Source: Pyrobaculum arsenaticum DSM 13514 (GTDB lineage Archaea > Thermoproteota > Thermoprotei > Thermoproteales > Thermoproteaceae). Taken from it: a stretch of 64,000 bases of DNA. Below are positions 9,145 through 17,489 of the stretch, one piece after another. A model generated the notes under the pieces. The model saw nothing but the letters and a program-made list of their open reading frames with translations. It was not told where the DNA came from and searched no databases. Numbering within the stretch: the first letter of the stretch is position 1; every line of letters starts with the position of its first letter. The position numbers were made by a program, and so were the translations under genes. Where the stretch lies: NCBI RefSeq assembly GCF_000016385.1, contig NC_009376.1:248001-312000 (forward strand), in the 5' to 3' direction.

Positions 9145-9936
9145 ATGGATTCTCTCAGCGGGGAGTGGGTCCGGGGTGCGTCGTGGTATCTTGAAAAGGC
9201 GCTGGAGATAGTGGCCAATTCTCCTGACCCCGTCTCAGCCGCCGACGCCGCGAGGCGGGTGCGCCCCGGGATGGGCTCGCTGGACTTCCTCTACCTGGTG
9301 GTGCGCGCCGCGGCGGAGAGGGGGCTTAATATGCGGGAGGTTGTCCGTTCCGTGGCTACTTATCTTGACGATGCGAAGAGGAGTCTAGACGTCTCGATAA
9401 CAAAAGCCAGATGCCCGAGGAGGGTGGCGACTGTGAGCTTCAGCAGGGCGGTGACGAGGTTCCTCGAGCTTAAAAGGAGCTGCGTCGAGGTGGTGTATCT
9501 TGCCGAGAGTAAGCCGGGTGCGGAGTTCGCCGAGGCTCTCAGGACGTATTCGGCTTTTACAGATGTGGTGCCTATCCCTGACTCGGCGGTAGGCGCTTTT
9601 GAATACGACGCGGCAGTTGTCGGGGTCGACGGGTACTACCTAGACGCCGTCCTCAACAAGGTGGGGACTCTCCCGCTTCTTGCCGCCGCAAGAGCCAGAG
9701 GGGCGAGGACGGTGGCGGTTTTCGAGAGCTATAAGGCCGTCCCCTTGGCGAGTCCAAAGCCTCTTGAAGTAAGCGTAGAGCTGGGGGGAAGAACCACGGC
9801 GGTTCCGATTTTCGACAAGATTTCTCCCAGACTCTTCGACGAGTTTATTACAGACTACGGAATTTTCAGATCCTTAGACCCGGCAGATCTCTTCCACAAG
9901 GCTTTAGAAAAGATTTTAAACAAAAGGCCAGAGTAG
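9145..9936 (+). CDS. Initiation factor 2B (eIF2B alpha)-like protein
   Basis: 263 residues with the IF-2B fold shared by eIF2B regulatory subunits, methylthioribose-1-phosphate isomerase and ribose-1,5-bisphosphate isomerase. The C-terminal half shows the typical pattern VVYLAESKPGAEFAEAL, then DAAVVGVDGYYLDAVLNKVGTLPLLAAAR and VAVFESYK. The N-terminal half is helical and more divergent. The catalytic Cys/Asp pair of the isomerases is not clearly present, so I assign family only. TATA (tatattta, 9121-9128) lies about 20 bases before the ATG. Confidence 0.75.
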   Translation: MDSLSGEWVRGASWYLEKALEIVANSPDPVSAADAARRVRPGMGSLDFLYLVVRAAAERGLNMREVVRSVATYLDDAKRSLDVSITKARCPRRVATVSFSRAVTRFLELKRSCVEVVYLAESKPGAEFAEALRTYSAFTDVVPIPDSAVGAFEYDAAVVGVDGYYLDAVLNKVGTLPLLAAARARGARTVAVFESYKAVPLASPKPLEVSVELGGRTTAVPIFDKISPRLFDEFITDYGIFRSLDPADLFHKALEKILNKRPE

Positions 9937-9939
9937 AAT

Positions 9940-10230
9940 GTGCTCTGCAGAGAGGCGGCGAGGCGGGTTGTATACAGCCACGGCAATGAAGTGTATATAC
10001 ACAGCGTGGAGAGGCGGGGAGGGTGGCTCGTGGCTATGTGCTACGTCAGGTCGGAGAGCCGCCGGGACGAGTGCTACCAGGTCGTGCTCAAGCTGAGGCC
10101 TGGGACGCGGTATTTTACCGGCCACTGCGACTGCCCCGACTTCAAGTACAGGGGTGGGCCTTGCAAGCACATAGTAAAGGCCAAGGTGGCGCTTAGGGAA
10201 TACTTAAAAATAGCAAAGCGGGTTGAATAA
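9940..10230 (+). CDS. SWIM zinc-finger protein
   Basis: 96 residues. The C-terminal half holds a complete SWIM zinc-binding motif (CDCPDFKYRGGPCKHIV; CxC...CxH). SWIM domains bind DNA or proteins and in archaea often occur as small single-domain proteins. GTG at 9940 starts three bases after the stop of the IF2B-like gene, and the stop overlaps the start of the next gene by one base. The three genes therefore appear to be one transcript. Confidence 0.75.
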   Translation: MLCREAARRVVYSHGNEVYIHSVERRGGWLVAMCYVRSESRRDECYQVVLKLRPGTRYFTGHCDCPDFKYRGGPCKHIVKAKVALREYLKIAKRVE

Positions 10231-10565
10231 TGCGCTACTTCACCCTCAAGGAGGCCAACGATGTGGTGAAGGAGCTTAGGCCGCTCCTTAAGCCGGTGGT
10301 GGAGGCCGTGAGGCGTTGGGACAGCCTCAGCGAGGCGGAGCTGAGGGAGCTTGAAAACCAGATCCAGTGGCTCCTACGCGCCGCGGAGAGCGAGGGCTTT
10401 ATCATAAGGGATTTGGGCAACGGGATCGTGGACTTCCCAGCATTGACCAAAGACGGTCAGTTGGTCTATCTCTGTTGGAAGGTAGATGAGCCAGAGGTCA
10501 TGTTCTACCATGGGCCGGAGGGGTTTAGGGGGCGGCGCCGGATCAGGCCGGAGCTGTTTGCCTAG
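10230..10565 (+). CDS. DUF2203 family protein
   Basis: 111 residues matching DUF2203. The N-terminal MRYFTLKEANDVVKELRPLLKP is the usual family start. The C-terminal half carries the diagnostic GNGIVDFPALTKDGQLVYLCWK and EVMFYHGPEGFRGRRRI. Function is unknown in the family. It starts on the last base of the SWIM gene stop, which implies translational coupling. Confidence 0.85.
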   Translation: MRYFTLKEANDVVKELRPLLKPVVEAVRRWDSLSEAELRELENQIQWLLRAAESEGFIIRDLGNGIVDFPALTKDGQLVYLCWKVDEPEVMFYHGPEGFRGRRRIRPELFA

Positions 10566-11474
10566 TCACCTCTTTACGAGCTCCGCCACCAGCGCCGCGA
10601 TCTCCGCCGCTACGTTGACGCCGGTGACGCGCTGGACGTTTTTAAACTCGGGCACCCCGTTTACCTCGATGACTAAATAACCCCGCTCGGACTCCGCTAC
10701 GTCTACCCCGGAGTAAAACGCCCCCACGGCCTTGCTGGCCTTAACAGCTATTTCCTCTAGCTCGGGGTCTATCTTCACGGGCTCCGCCCTGCCTCCTCGG
10801 GCTGTGTTAGTGCGCCAGTCGCCTTGGCTGATTCTGTATATGGCGGCAACAGCCCTGTCGCCCACTACCGTGACTCTGATGTCGCGGCCGGGCTTGTTTA
10901 TGTACTGTTGGACTAGGAAGAGGTGCATCTGGCTGTCCATCGCCAGTCTGTGAGCTAAGAGGGTGGACAAGTCCTCTTCGGACTTCACCAAGTTTACAAG
11001 TCTTCCCCAAGACCCATCAGTGGGCTTAACTATTACGGGGTAGGCGAGCTTCTCGGCCACCGCCCTGGCCGCCTCTCTGCTGAACACTAGATACGTCTCG
11101 GGAGTGGGGACGCCTACCTCTCTCAGCTTTAAGTATGTGAGGTATTTGTCGTGCGAGATTACTAACGAAGATGCGCTGTTTATAGAAATGCCCCCGCGGT
11201 GTTCGTAGGTAAATGCTAGTGGGATTACCCTAGACCGCGCCGCTACTCTGATAACTCCCACATCCCCCACACCGTCGGGGATGTAGATCTCCTCGACGTT
11301 GACAAACCTGGGTCTCAGACCCCTGGCCTTAAGCTCGTTTAGGAGGAGTTTTTCGTCTAGCCGGGCGATGTCGTAGACGAAGTCTATTTCCCCATGTGCC
11401 GACGAATAGGTGGCATTTATAAATCTGTAGGCTAATACATGAATAGTCAACCTAATCTTTTTATTACACCTCAT
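10566..11474 (-). CDS. ATP-grasp ligase, LysX/RimK family
   Basis: ATP-grasp amino-acid ligase resembling LysX/ArgX (lysine or arginine biosynthesis on a carrier protein) and RimK. Visible parts are SHDKYLTYLKLREVGVPTPET, KPTDGSWGRLV (ATP loop), FLVQQYINKPGRDIRV and the metal-binding C terminus VIEVNGVPEFKNVQRVTG. No carrier protein or other lys gene is adjacent. The start is a problem: the family normally begins near FVYDIARLDEKLL, and a TATA box (atttataaat, 11415-11424, minus strand) points to an ATG at 11395. That ATG reads ATG GGG AAA TAG; one more G would give M-G-E-I-D-F-V in frame. The ATG at 11474 has no A/T-rich box upstream. Confidence 0.85.
   Translation of the reverse strand: MRCNKKIRLTIHVLAYRFINATYSSAHGEIDFVYDIARLDEKLLLNELKARGLRPRFVNVEEIYIPDGVGDVGVIRVAARSRVIPLAFTYEHRGGISINSASSLVISHDKYLTYLKLREVGVPTPETYLVFSREAARAVAEKLAYPVIVKPTDGSWGRLVNLVKSEEDLSTLLAHRLAMDSQMHLFLVQQYINKPGRDIRVTVVGDRAVAAIYRISQGDWRTNTARGGRAEPVKIDPELEEIAVKASKAVGAFYSGVDVAESERGYLVIEVNGVPEFKNVQRVTGVNVAAEIAALVAELVKR
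11415..11424 (-). promoter_or_regulatory. TATA box for the LysX-like gene
   Basis: The palindromic A/T element atttataaat is centred about 25 bases before the out-of-frame ATG at 11395. It lies inside the longest reading frame of the ligase gene, which argues that translation begins downstream of it. Confidence 0.6.
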
Positions 11475-11484
11475 AGAAATTTAC

Positions 11485-11697
11485 ATGAAAGGGGCTGTCT
11501 TGATGGTGCTGAGCCTCGTCGCCGTGGCGCTGGGGGGGCTAGCCCTAGTGTCAACTCTCAGCAAGCCCTCTCTCGACTCTATTATACTAGCCAGGGACTT
11601 GGCTATATCGGCGACAGCCGTCGCCACCGGCATCGTTGCGCCACTTCTCCACAGAAAATTTACTGAGGACTCCGAGGAAAAGGTTTCTAATAATTAA
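11485..11697 (+). CDS. Small two-helix membrane protein (tandem copy 1)
   Basis: 70 residues with two hydrophobic segments (VLSLVAVALGGLALVSTL and ISATAVATGIVAPLLHRKF). It is a paralogue of the next gene, sharing the pattern L-x-STLS-x-PS-x-D-x-[IF]-[RA]-RDL-x(3)-[IA]-x-AV-x(2)-G-[IV]-VAP. TATA-like tttttatta (11458-11466) is centred about 23 bases before the ATG. Function is unknown. Confidence 0.55.
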   Translation: MKGAVLMVLSLVAVALGGLALVSTLSKPSLDSIILARDLAISATAVATGIVAPLLHRKFTEDSEEKVSNN

Positions 11698-11720
11698 ATA
11701 GCCCATTTTCTCAAGCCCCC

Positions 11721-11912
11721 ATGGATACAAGACCACTAGTATACGCCCTCAGCGCCGTTGCCATAGTCTTGGGCTTGTTATACCTAATAAGCACGCTGTC
11801 CTCCCCCTCGTTTGACCAGTTTGTATTTATAAGAGACCTCGTTACTTCGATACTTGCCGTGGTGCTGGGCGTCGTGGCTCCTATTCTGATCAGAAGGTTC
11901 AGGTCTGAATAG
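11721..11912 (+). CDS. Small two-helix membrane protein (tandem copy 2)
   Basis: 63 residues, paralogous to the preceding gene (STLSSPSFDQFVFIRDL against STLSKPSLDSIILARDL). It has its own TATA-like ttaaatag (about 11694-11701), 23-24 bases before the ATG, so the two copies are probably transcribed separately despite the 23-base gap. The C terminus is basic (IRRFRSE). Confidence 0.55.
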   Translation: MDTRPLVYALSAVAIVLGLLYLISTLSSPSFDQFVFIRDLVTSILAVVLGVVAPILIRRFRSE

Positions 11913-11971
11913 GCGTCTTGTTCGACGTATTTCAAAGGTAATATATAAATAAGACCTTTCACAGTCAGACC

Positions 11972-12190
11972 ATGAGCTTCGTGGAGTTTCTGAAAAGCGT
12001 TGATGGACCTCTCCGGTTTTATCTACAATACTCCTTGAGAAAGGCTGGGACTGATCTGGAAAACCTAAGGGAAGAAGAGGCGTTGAAGGTAATTGCCAAA
12101 GTCGCAGGCGGCCACGTGGCGGAGGTGTTCTACGCCATGTATCTGGAATCTAAACAACAGGGCAAACTCTTGGCTCTAATCAGTGCTTAG
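11972..12190 (+). CDS. Hypothetical protein, 72 residues
   Basis: A small helical, soluble-looking protein (FLKSVDGPLRFYLQYSLRKA, EEEALKVIAKVAGGHVAEVFYAMYL). A strong TATA box (atatataaat, about 11941-11950) is centred 26 bases before the ATG, which supports a real leaderless gene. Its end overlaps the next gene by 8 bases, so the two probably act together. No family is recognised. Confidence 0.55.
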   Translation: MSFVEFLKSVDGPLRFYLQYSLRKAGTDLENLREEEALKVIAKVAGGHVAEVFYAMYLESKQQGKLLALISA

Positions 12191-12620
12191 AGACATCGCT
12201 CCCAACTCGTTCGCGCCTCTCACTGCCGTTTTCAAAAGGGGGAGGTTCAAAGAGGAGCTCAACGCGGAGCTCTTCCTAGGCTCCGACCTCCTCTGCTGTG
12301 TCAAGTTATTCCTAGGCCGGCCGCCTTACTATACGCCTTGGGCCGAGGTTTTCCACTTCAACCCGGCTTATCTGGAAACGGAGTGGGAGCGCCACGTCTA
12401 CTGCGTATTGAGCCGCTACATGGAGCCCGGGGACGTCCTCTACGCCGAGTACGTAGAGGATAGAGAAACCTTCGCCGCCCTCCAGCGCGGCGCGGCTCCC
12501 GGCGAAACTAGGCTGGGGAAACTACTGGAGCAGTGTGGCTTCAAGGTAGTTAGGGATTGGTACTACCCAGAAGGCTGGCTCGAAGGAGGTATGAAACTCC
12601 AGGCGGTTAAGTTGCGTTGA
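12183..12620 (+). CDS. Conserved crenarchaeal protein, DUF1122-like
   Basis: 145 residues. The pattern FAPLTAVFKRGRFKEELNAELFLG, then LGRPPYYTPWAEVFHF and EPGDVLYAEYVEDRET, resembles the crenarchaeal DUF1122 family as I remember it. This is an assignment from general similarity, not a motif that decides it. It overlaps the 72-residue gene upstream and likely forms an operon with it. Confidence 0.5.
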   Translation: MLRDIAPNSFAPLTAVFKRGRFKEELNAELFLGSDLLCCVKLFLGRPPYYTPWAEVFHFNPAYLETEWERHVYCVLSRYMEPGDVLYAEYVEDRETFAALQRGAAPGETRLGKLLEQCGFKVVRDWYYPEGWLEGGMKLQAVKLR

Positions 12621-12669
12621 GCTGATACTACGCCGTTGCTTACTTCCACTATTTTGGTGGCGTATTTCC

Positions 12670-13830
12670 CTACTCGGCCATCACCTCGGCGTACCACCTT
12701 AAAAGCACCCAGCCGACGCCTTTTATCTTGGCGAGGGCGAATAGGTGCTTAGGGAAAAATGCCGCTACGCCCTTCTTCCCTTTCAGCGACACGTCTCCCG
12801 TCAGCGCCGCCAGGACGGCGGCTTTCTCTTCGTCTAGCCTCACGCTGGCTCTGACCCCTTCTCCCGTCGCCGCGCCCCATGTTAAGTAGAAGGTTTCAGT
12901 CCGCCCATTTGCCTCGTACTCCACGACGATTCTCGGCCTGTTGCCATCCCACTCCACCCATACATCTTTGATCACCGCTTTGACGCTCCTCTCCGGATCC
13001 TCCACGGCCAACCCCCTCGGGTCTATGGTCTCCGCCTCCTTCGCCGGTTTTAGGTGCTTCTCCATGAGGTCATAGAAGTCCCTCGCCTTGGCGATTTCTT
13101 CAAGGCAGCTCAAGGCCTTTTCGGCCCACCTCACGCTCAGCCTCGCCAGCTCCACAAGCCTCCAGAGACCGGCCGGGACGTTGAGGCGGATGTAGCCAGG
13201 CTTTACGATTTTGCGTTCGCACTGCATGACTTTCTCCGGCTTCTTCACCGTAAAGTGCACACCCTCCTCGAATCCCGCCTCCTTAAGCGCCTTCACCGCG
13301 TCTTCGAAGGCGTTGGCCGACCTCAGGTGATAGGCGATTGACAGCCCCTTCGAGCCGGCCTTTTCTCTCGCCGCCACGCTAATCTCCACTCCGGCTATCT
13401 CAACGACGTTGGGGCCGGCCTCTATCTCTTTAACAAGCTCGTCTTTCTTCTTGTCGTCTATCTCGCCGCGTTGGTGAAGCTCCTCGACGAGGGCCCTAAC
13501 CGCCTCGTATACCCTCTCGGCGGCTTCTCTCGCCTTCTTGACAGCCTCCTTAAGCTGGTCAGCCTTGGCCAACGCGATGGCCGCCGCAATCGGCGTAGCC
13601 GCCGACAGAACCACGTCGTGTGTCGCCATTGCCCCCACAACGCCCACCGCAGACACAGCAGCCGGTATCAACGCCTTTTCGATTGTAGTGACCGCCTTGA
13701 GGACTCTGTCGTGCTCCGCCCCTACGCGGCGTATCGGCGGCGTGTCGGCCTCCTCCACGCTCCTCGCCAAGCTTAAAACCAGCTTAGCAAGCAACACGCC
13801 GATCCCACGGCGTAGAAAAACCGGCAACAA
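12670..13830 (-). CDS. PaRep2b family protein, probably truncated
   Basis: 386 residues. The C-terminal two thirds match the Pyrobaculum repeat family PaRep2b: YIRLNVPAGLWRLVELARLS, EIAKARDFYDLMEKHLKPAKEAE, VEWDGNRPRIVVEYEANGR, AAVLAALTGD and HLFALAKIKGVGWVLLRWYAEVM. Family members are usually considerably longer and many are known to be frameshifted. The N-terminal 90 residues here are helical and hydrophobic. The upstream 100 bases are shared with the opening of a divergent operon. Function is unknown, and this copy may be non-functional. Confidence 0.75.
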   Translation of the reverse strand: MLPVFLRRGIGVLLAKLVLSLARSVEEADTPPIRRVGAEHDRVLKAVTTIEKALIPAAVSAVGVVGAMATHDVVLSAATPIAAAIALAKADQLKEAVKKAREAAERVYEAVRALVEELHQRGEIDDKKKDELVKEIEAGPNVVEIAGVEISVAAREKAGSKGLSIAYHLRSANAFEDAVKALKEAGFEEGVHFTVKKPEKVMQCERKIVKPGYIRLNVPAGLWRLVELARLSVRWAEKALSCLEEIAKARDFYDLMEKHLKPAKEAETIDPRGLAVEDPERSVKAVIKDVWVEWDGNRPRIVVEYEANGRTETFYLTWGAATGEGVRASVRLDEEKAAVLAALTGDVSLKGKKGVAAFFPKHLFALAKIKGVGWVLLRWYAEVMAE

Positions 13831-13913
13831 GCCGCGTAGAGGCGTCAGCTGGGGAGAGGGGGATTGTCCTAAAGGCGTTTAGACACGACGCCGCGGCGGC
13901 TTTTACAGCCGCT

Positions 13914-14108
13914 GTGAAACAGCCGCTGGAGCCGTCATATGTGGACGCGGACATCTTTAGGGCGGTGAGGGACGCGCCGGCGGTGGGGAGAGTGAAGATA
14001 AAGCTGGGCGGAGAGCCGGCGAAGGCCGCCGGCTATGTGCACTACAAGGTGTCAGTGATGATGATAAGGGCTGTGGGGGAGATTGAGTACACTGTGTGGT
14101 GGCCGTGA
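13914..14108 (+). CDS. First gene of a broken three-gene operon, unknown
   Basis: 64 residues from the GTG at 13914. The same frame stays open upstream (ERGIVLKAFRHDAAAAFTAA directly before), so the true start may be earlier and is not visible as ATG or GTG. The C terminus is YKVSVMMIRAVGEIEYTVWWP. The stop overlaps GTG at 14105 as GTGA, and that second gene in turn overlaps a third, so a polycistronic unit existed here next to PaRep2b. No family is recognised; PaRep2a is possible but unproven. Confidence 0.35.
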   Translation: MKQPLEPSYVDADIFRAVRDAPAVGRVKIKLGGEPAKAAGYVHYKVSVMMIRAVGEIEYTVWWP

Positions 14109-14401
14109 AGGCCTACATATACGTCTGAGACGAATTCGTGGAGGCCAAGCTGTCCTTTGAGGACTTAGGGCGCCGGGAGGTTGTCATTGAGGCCGTTAAA
14201 AACGCCGTTAGGGAGTGCTTTGGCGCAGAGGCGGAGGAGGTGGAGTTTGTGCGGTCTGTGATGGGAAAAGACTGGGTAGTGCTTGAGTACGAGGCGAGGA
14301 CGAGATTCGCCGCTCTTAGACCACGCCTAATTTTCACAAAAGGAGACCCAGCCAAGGCCATGGAGGAAGCCGAGCGCGTGCTTCAGAGCGGGGGGCTATG
14401 A
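14105..14401 (+). pseudogene. Second gene of the operon, with an in-frame TGA
   Basis: Reads MKAYIYV, a TGA at 14126-14128, then DEFVEAKLSFEDLGRREVV and about 80 more residues in the same frame. The overlap with the upstream stop (GTGA) and the downstream start (ATGA at 14398) shows the reading frame is genuine on both sides, so the TGA is a nonsense change within one gene. Translation could restart at GTG 14138. The third gene (from 14398, MTRAFVAACGKWAEVDVEKV) loses recognisable character after about 40 residues. Confidence 0.45.
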
Positions 14402-14984
14402 CCCGCGCATTCGTGGCGGCGTGTGGGAAGTGGGCGGAGGTGGACGTGGAGAAGGTGAGGGAGACCGCAAAGGCAGGTGTAGAGCTCGGCCGCGGGCGGG
14501 CCTATCATTCCTACCGCAGATCCACGGCTGTCCGGCCCAGATCTAATTGGCTCTCACTTATAAAAATTTACGCCGTAGAGTCTGGCCGGAACAGCTGGGC
14601 CGTGTCCTCTCAGGAGGCGGTCCTCCCGGAGTGTGGTGTTTTCGTACGGAGAGGTGCCGAATATGTAATCGTCGTTGTTCATGTACATAACGCCGCTAGG
14701 TGCCTTCACTCTGCCGGCAAATTGCTTGACGAGCTCAGTAACAGCCATACTGTTGATTCGCCGATGTGTGCATACCATAACCCACATCCAGTCTCCTGCA
14801 GGAGTGTTGTTCATGTCAAGTACCTCGTTAAGGATCTGCGTAGTGTCTCCCAGGCGGGGGCCTCATTTTTGGTCTCCGCCTGAGCTTCAATAACCTCTAC
14901 AAGGCGAGTAAGGAGGCCTTTAACTGGTACCGTAGCCTATTCGCCACAAGCGGGAGACTGGTCCAAACACTCTTGCCAGTAGCT

Positions 14985-15065
14985 AACGGTCTCCGGCGTT
15001 GAGGTGCCGACTCTCACGCGTGTGCGATCCCCGGGTATGGCGTCTGCACCGAAGTTTAGCCCCTG
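14985..15065 (-). pseudogene. Relic resembling the C terminus of DeoC
   Basis: On the minus strand, codons near 15000-15050 read NFGADAIP, then DRTRVRVGTSTPE. The intact aldolase gene 1.3 kb away ends FGEDPTRVRLGTSTPEALA. Ten of about eleven residues from TRVR to TPE agree, and the bases are also alike. The rest of the aldolase is absent here. I read this as a fragment of a second deoC copy in inverted orientation. Confidence 0.4.
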
Positions 15066-15124
15066 GGAGCATGCTTAGAAATCCGGCGAGCTACTCGGCA
15101 GATGGGCGATGCCTTGGGCATCTC

Positions 15125-15412
15125 TCAGAAAGTCGGGAGTATTCTGAAGTCTTGAAACTCTCCCTTGTACTCCTCCCAGCGCACCTCCACGTCCTCCACC
15201 CGGGCTCCTGGGGGCCCTACCCTCGCCCACTCAATCACCTTCAGTACGGCGTCGCGGGGCCCCTCCAGCACGGCCTCCACTGTGCGCCCATCGCTTCTGT
15301 TGCGGACCCAGCCCCGCACCCCGTTTCTCGTGGCCACCTCTTTCATGGACTGGCGGAAGAACACGCCCTGGACCTTGCCCCTTATGAACAAGTGGGCGCG
15401 CGCCATTTCCAT
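15125..15412 (-). CDS. acyP: Acylphosphatase
   Basis: 95 residues, the standard length. It hydrolyses acyl phosphates such as carbamoyl phosphate and 1,3-bisphosphoglycerate. The signature [16 protein letters not shown] carries the catalytic Arg, and [21 protein letters not shown] carries the catalytic Asn. A TATA-like sequence (ttaaatgtttaaaac, about 15431-15445, minus strand) is placed for a leaderless mRNA starting at the ATG at 15412. Confidence 0.92.
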   Translation of the reverse strand: MEMARAHLFIRGKVQGVFFRQSMKEVATRNGVRGWVRNRSDGRTVEAVLEGPRDAVLKVIEWARVGPPGARVEDVEVRWEEYKGEFQDFRILPTF

Positions 15413-15694
15413 ACGCCGTAAGACGTACCGGTTTTAAACATTTAAGGCGCGCTTCGGCGCTTCCCCGGCCACGGCAAGTTCACCACGATGTTTTCCTCGA
15501 CGTGTTTGGAGGAAATAGCAGTGAGCTAGCAACACAGCTATATAAGACAGATACTGCTGAGATTTGCACCGGCCGCATTAGTGGTGCTAATCTGTGCTAG
15601 GTTATGTAGGGGTGAAAAGCGGGCCTATTATCACAATATCTAAAGCACATGGGCTGACACCGGCTAGCTTTAAAAGTTGTTTGTTATCTTTGGC
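15413..15694. other. Intergenic region with an orphan TATA box
   Basis: 282 bases between divergent acyP and deoC. Besides the two gene promoters there is a TATA box (ctatataag, 15538-15546, plus strand) whose predicted start near 15563-15568 begins no open frame. A small inverted repeat (attag...ctaat, about 15578-15592) follows. This may be an unlisted small RNA, but no C/D or H/ACA motif is convincing. Confidence 0.3.
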
Positions 15695-16375
15695 GTGTTG
15701 CATCTTGTTGACTTCGCCCTTCTCAAGCCTTACCTCACCGTGGAGGAGATAGTGGAAGGAGCCCGCAAGGCTGAGAGGCTAGGCGTCGCGGCCTACTGCG
15801 TCAACCCGGTCTACGCCGCCGTGGTGAGGCCTCTGCTGAGTAGGGTTAAGCTGTGCGTAGTGGTGGACTTCCCCTTCGGGGCGTTGCCGACTGCGGCTAG
15901 GGCGTCTCTCGCCTCTAAGCTTGCAGAAATTGCAGAGGAGCTAGACGTCGTGGCGCCTATCGGGCTGGTGAAGTCCCGGAGGTGGGCCGATGTTAGGAGG
16001 GATCTCATCAGCGTGGTGGGGGCTTCAGGCGGGAGGGTAGTCAAGGTCATCGTGGAGGAGCCGTACCTCACAGATGAGGAGAGGTATAGGCTTTACGACA
16101 TCGTGGCGGAGTCGGGGGCCCACTTCATAAAAAGCTCCACGGGCTTCGCCGAGGAGGCCTACGCGTCTAGGCTTGGCAACCCCGTGCACTCCACGCCGGA
16201 GAGGGCGGCCGCGATCGCAAAATACATCAGGGAGAGGGGGTACAAGCTGGGGGTGAAGATGGCCGGCGGCATAAGGACAAAGGAGCAGGCCCGGGCAATT
16301 ATCGAGGCCATCGGATTCGGCGAAGACCCCACGCGGGTGAGGCTCGGCACTTCGACGCCAGAGGCGCTGGCTTAA
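15695..16375 (+). CDS. deoC: Deoxyribose-phosphate aldolase
   Basis: Class I aldolase cleaving 2-deoxyribose-5-phosphate to acetaldehyde and glyceraldehyde-3-phosphate. The Schiff-base lysine lies in HFIKSSTGF, the second active-site lysine in VKMAGGIRT, and the N-terminal Asp in LHLVDFALLKP. About 226 residues. GTG at 15695 or TTG at 15698 is chosen because the TATA box (ctttaaaa, about 15668-15675) is centred 24-26 bases upstream; a start at 15677 would lie on the box. Confidence 0.92.
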   Translation: MLHLVDFALLKPYLTVEEIVEGARKAERLGVAAYCVNPVYAAVVRPLLSRVKLCVVVDFPFGALPTAARASLASKLAEIAEELDVVAPIGLVKSRRWADVRRDLISVVGASGGRVVKVIVEEPYLTDEERYRLYDIVAESGAHFIKSSTGFAEEAYASRLGNPVHSTPERAAAIAKYIRERGYKLGVKMAGGIRTKEQARAIIEAIGFGEDPTRVRLGTSTPEALA

Positions 16376-16409
16376 GCAAAGTTTATAAAAGACGTATCTA
16401 CGTGAATAC

Positions 16410-17126
<717 letters not shown>

Positions 17127-17130
<4 letters not shown>

Positions 17131-17471
17131 TCTTTTCTGCTCAAAAACTTCAACAGGGCTAAGGCGGCGACTCCCAGGCCCACTACCATCGCGGCGAGGG
17201 GTAGCCACCTCGCCAACTGCGCAACCGGCCTCTCATCTCTGAATAGCGAGACGCCGTCCCCTACGCTGGTCCTCCACGTGCTAAGCGCCTTTGCGCCTTC
17301 CTCTGTCAAGAGATATCTGCCCCCAGGTCCCCTCTTTATTAACCCCTTCTCTTCCAGCAGATTCAGGATTGTCTCAACGTCGTGGGGTTCTAGGTCGAGG
17401 ATCTCGGCGATTTTCCGCGGGGGGATGCCGGAAGATATCGCCTCGAGGACGAGGTAGTGTTGGAGATTCAC
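17127..17471 (-). CDS. Winged-helix regulator with a C-terminal membrane helix
   Basis: 114 residues. An N-terminal helix-turn-helix (GIPPRKIAEILDLEPHDVETIL, then NLLEEKGLIKRGPGGRYLLTEEGAKAL) is followed by a basic/polar linker and one transmembrane helix (LPLAAMVVGLGVAALALLKFL). It may be a membrane-tethered transcription factor. It lies 18 bases downstream of the PLD-family gene on the same strand and probably shares its mRNA. Confidence 0.65.
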
Positions 17472-17489
17472 GGAAGCTTATACCGTTGT

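Noticed and set aside
13471..13882. Long plus-strand frames opposite PaRep2b
   Set aside because: Shadows of the G/C-rich minus-strand gene. Arg- and Ser-rich translations, no promoter or motif.
14554..14900. Minus-strand stretch with protein-like sequence (TELVKQFAGRVKAPSGVMYM)
   Set aside because: It looks like coding remains, possibly of a larger enzyme, but no motif settles a family and the ends are not definable, so I do not list it as a feature.
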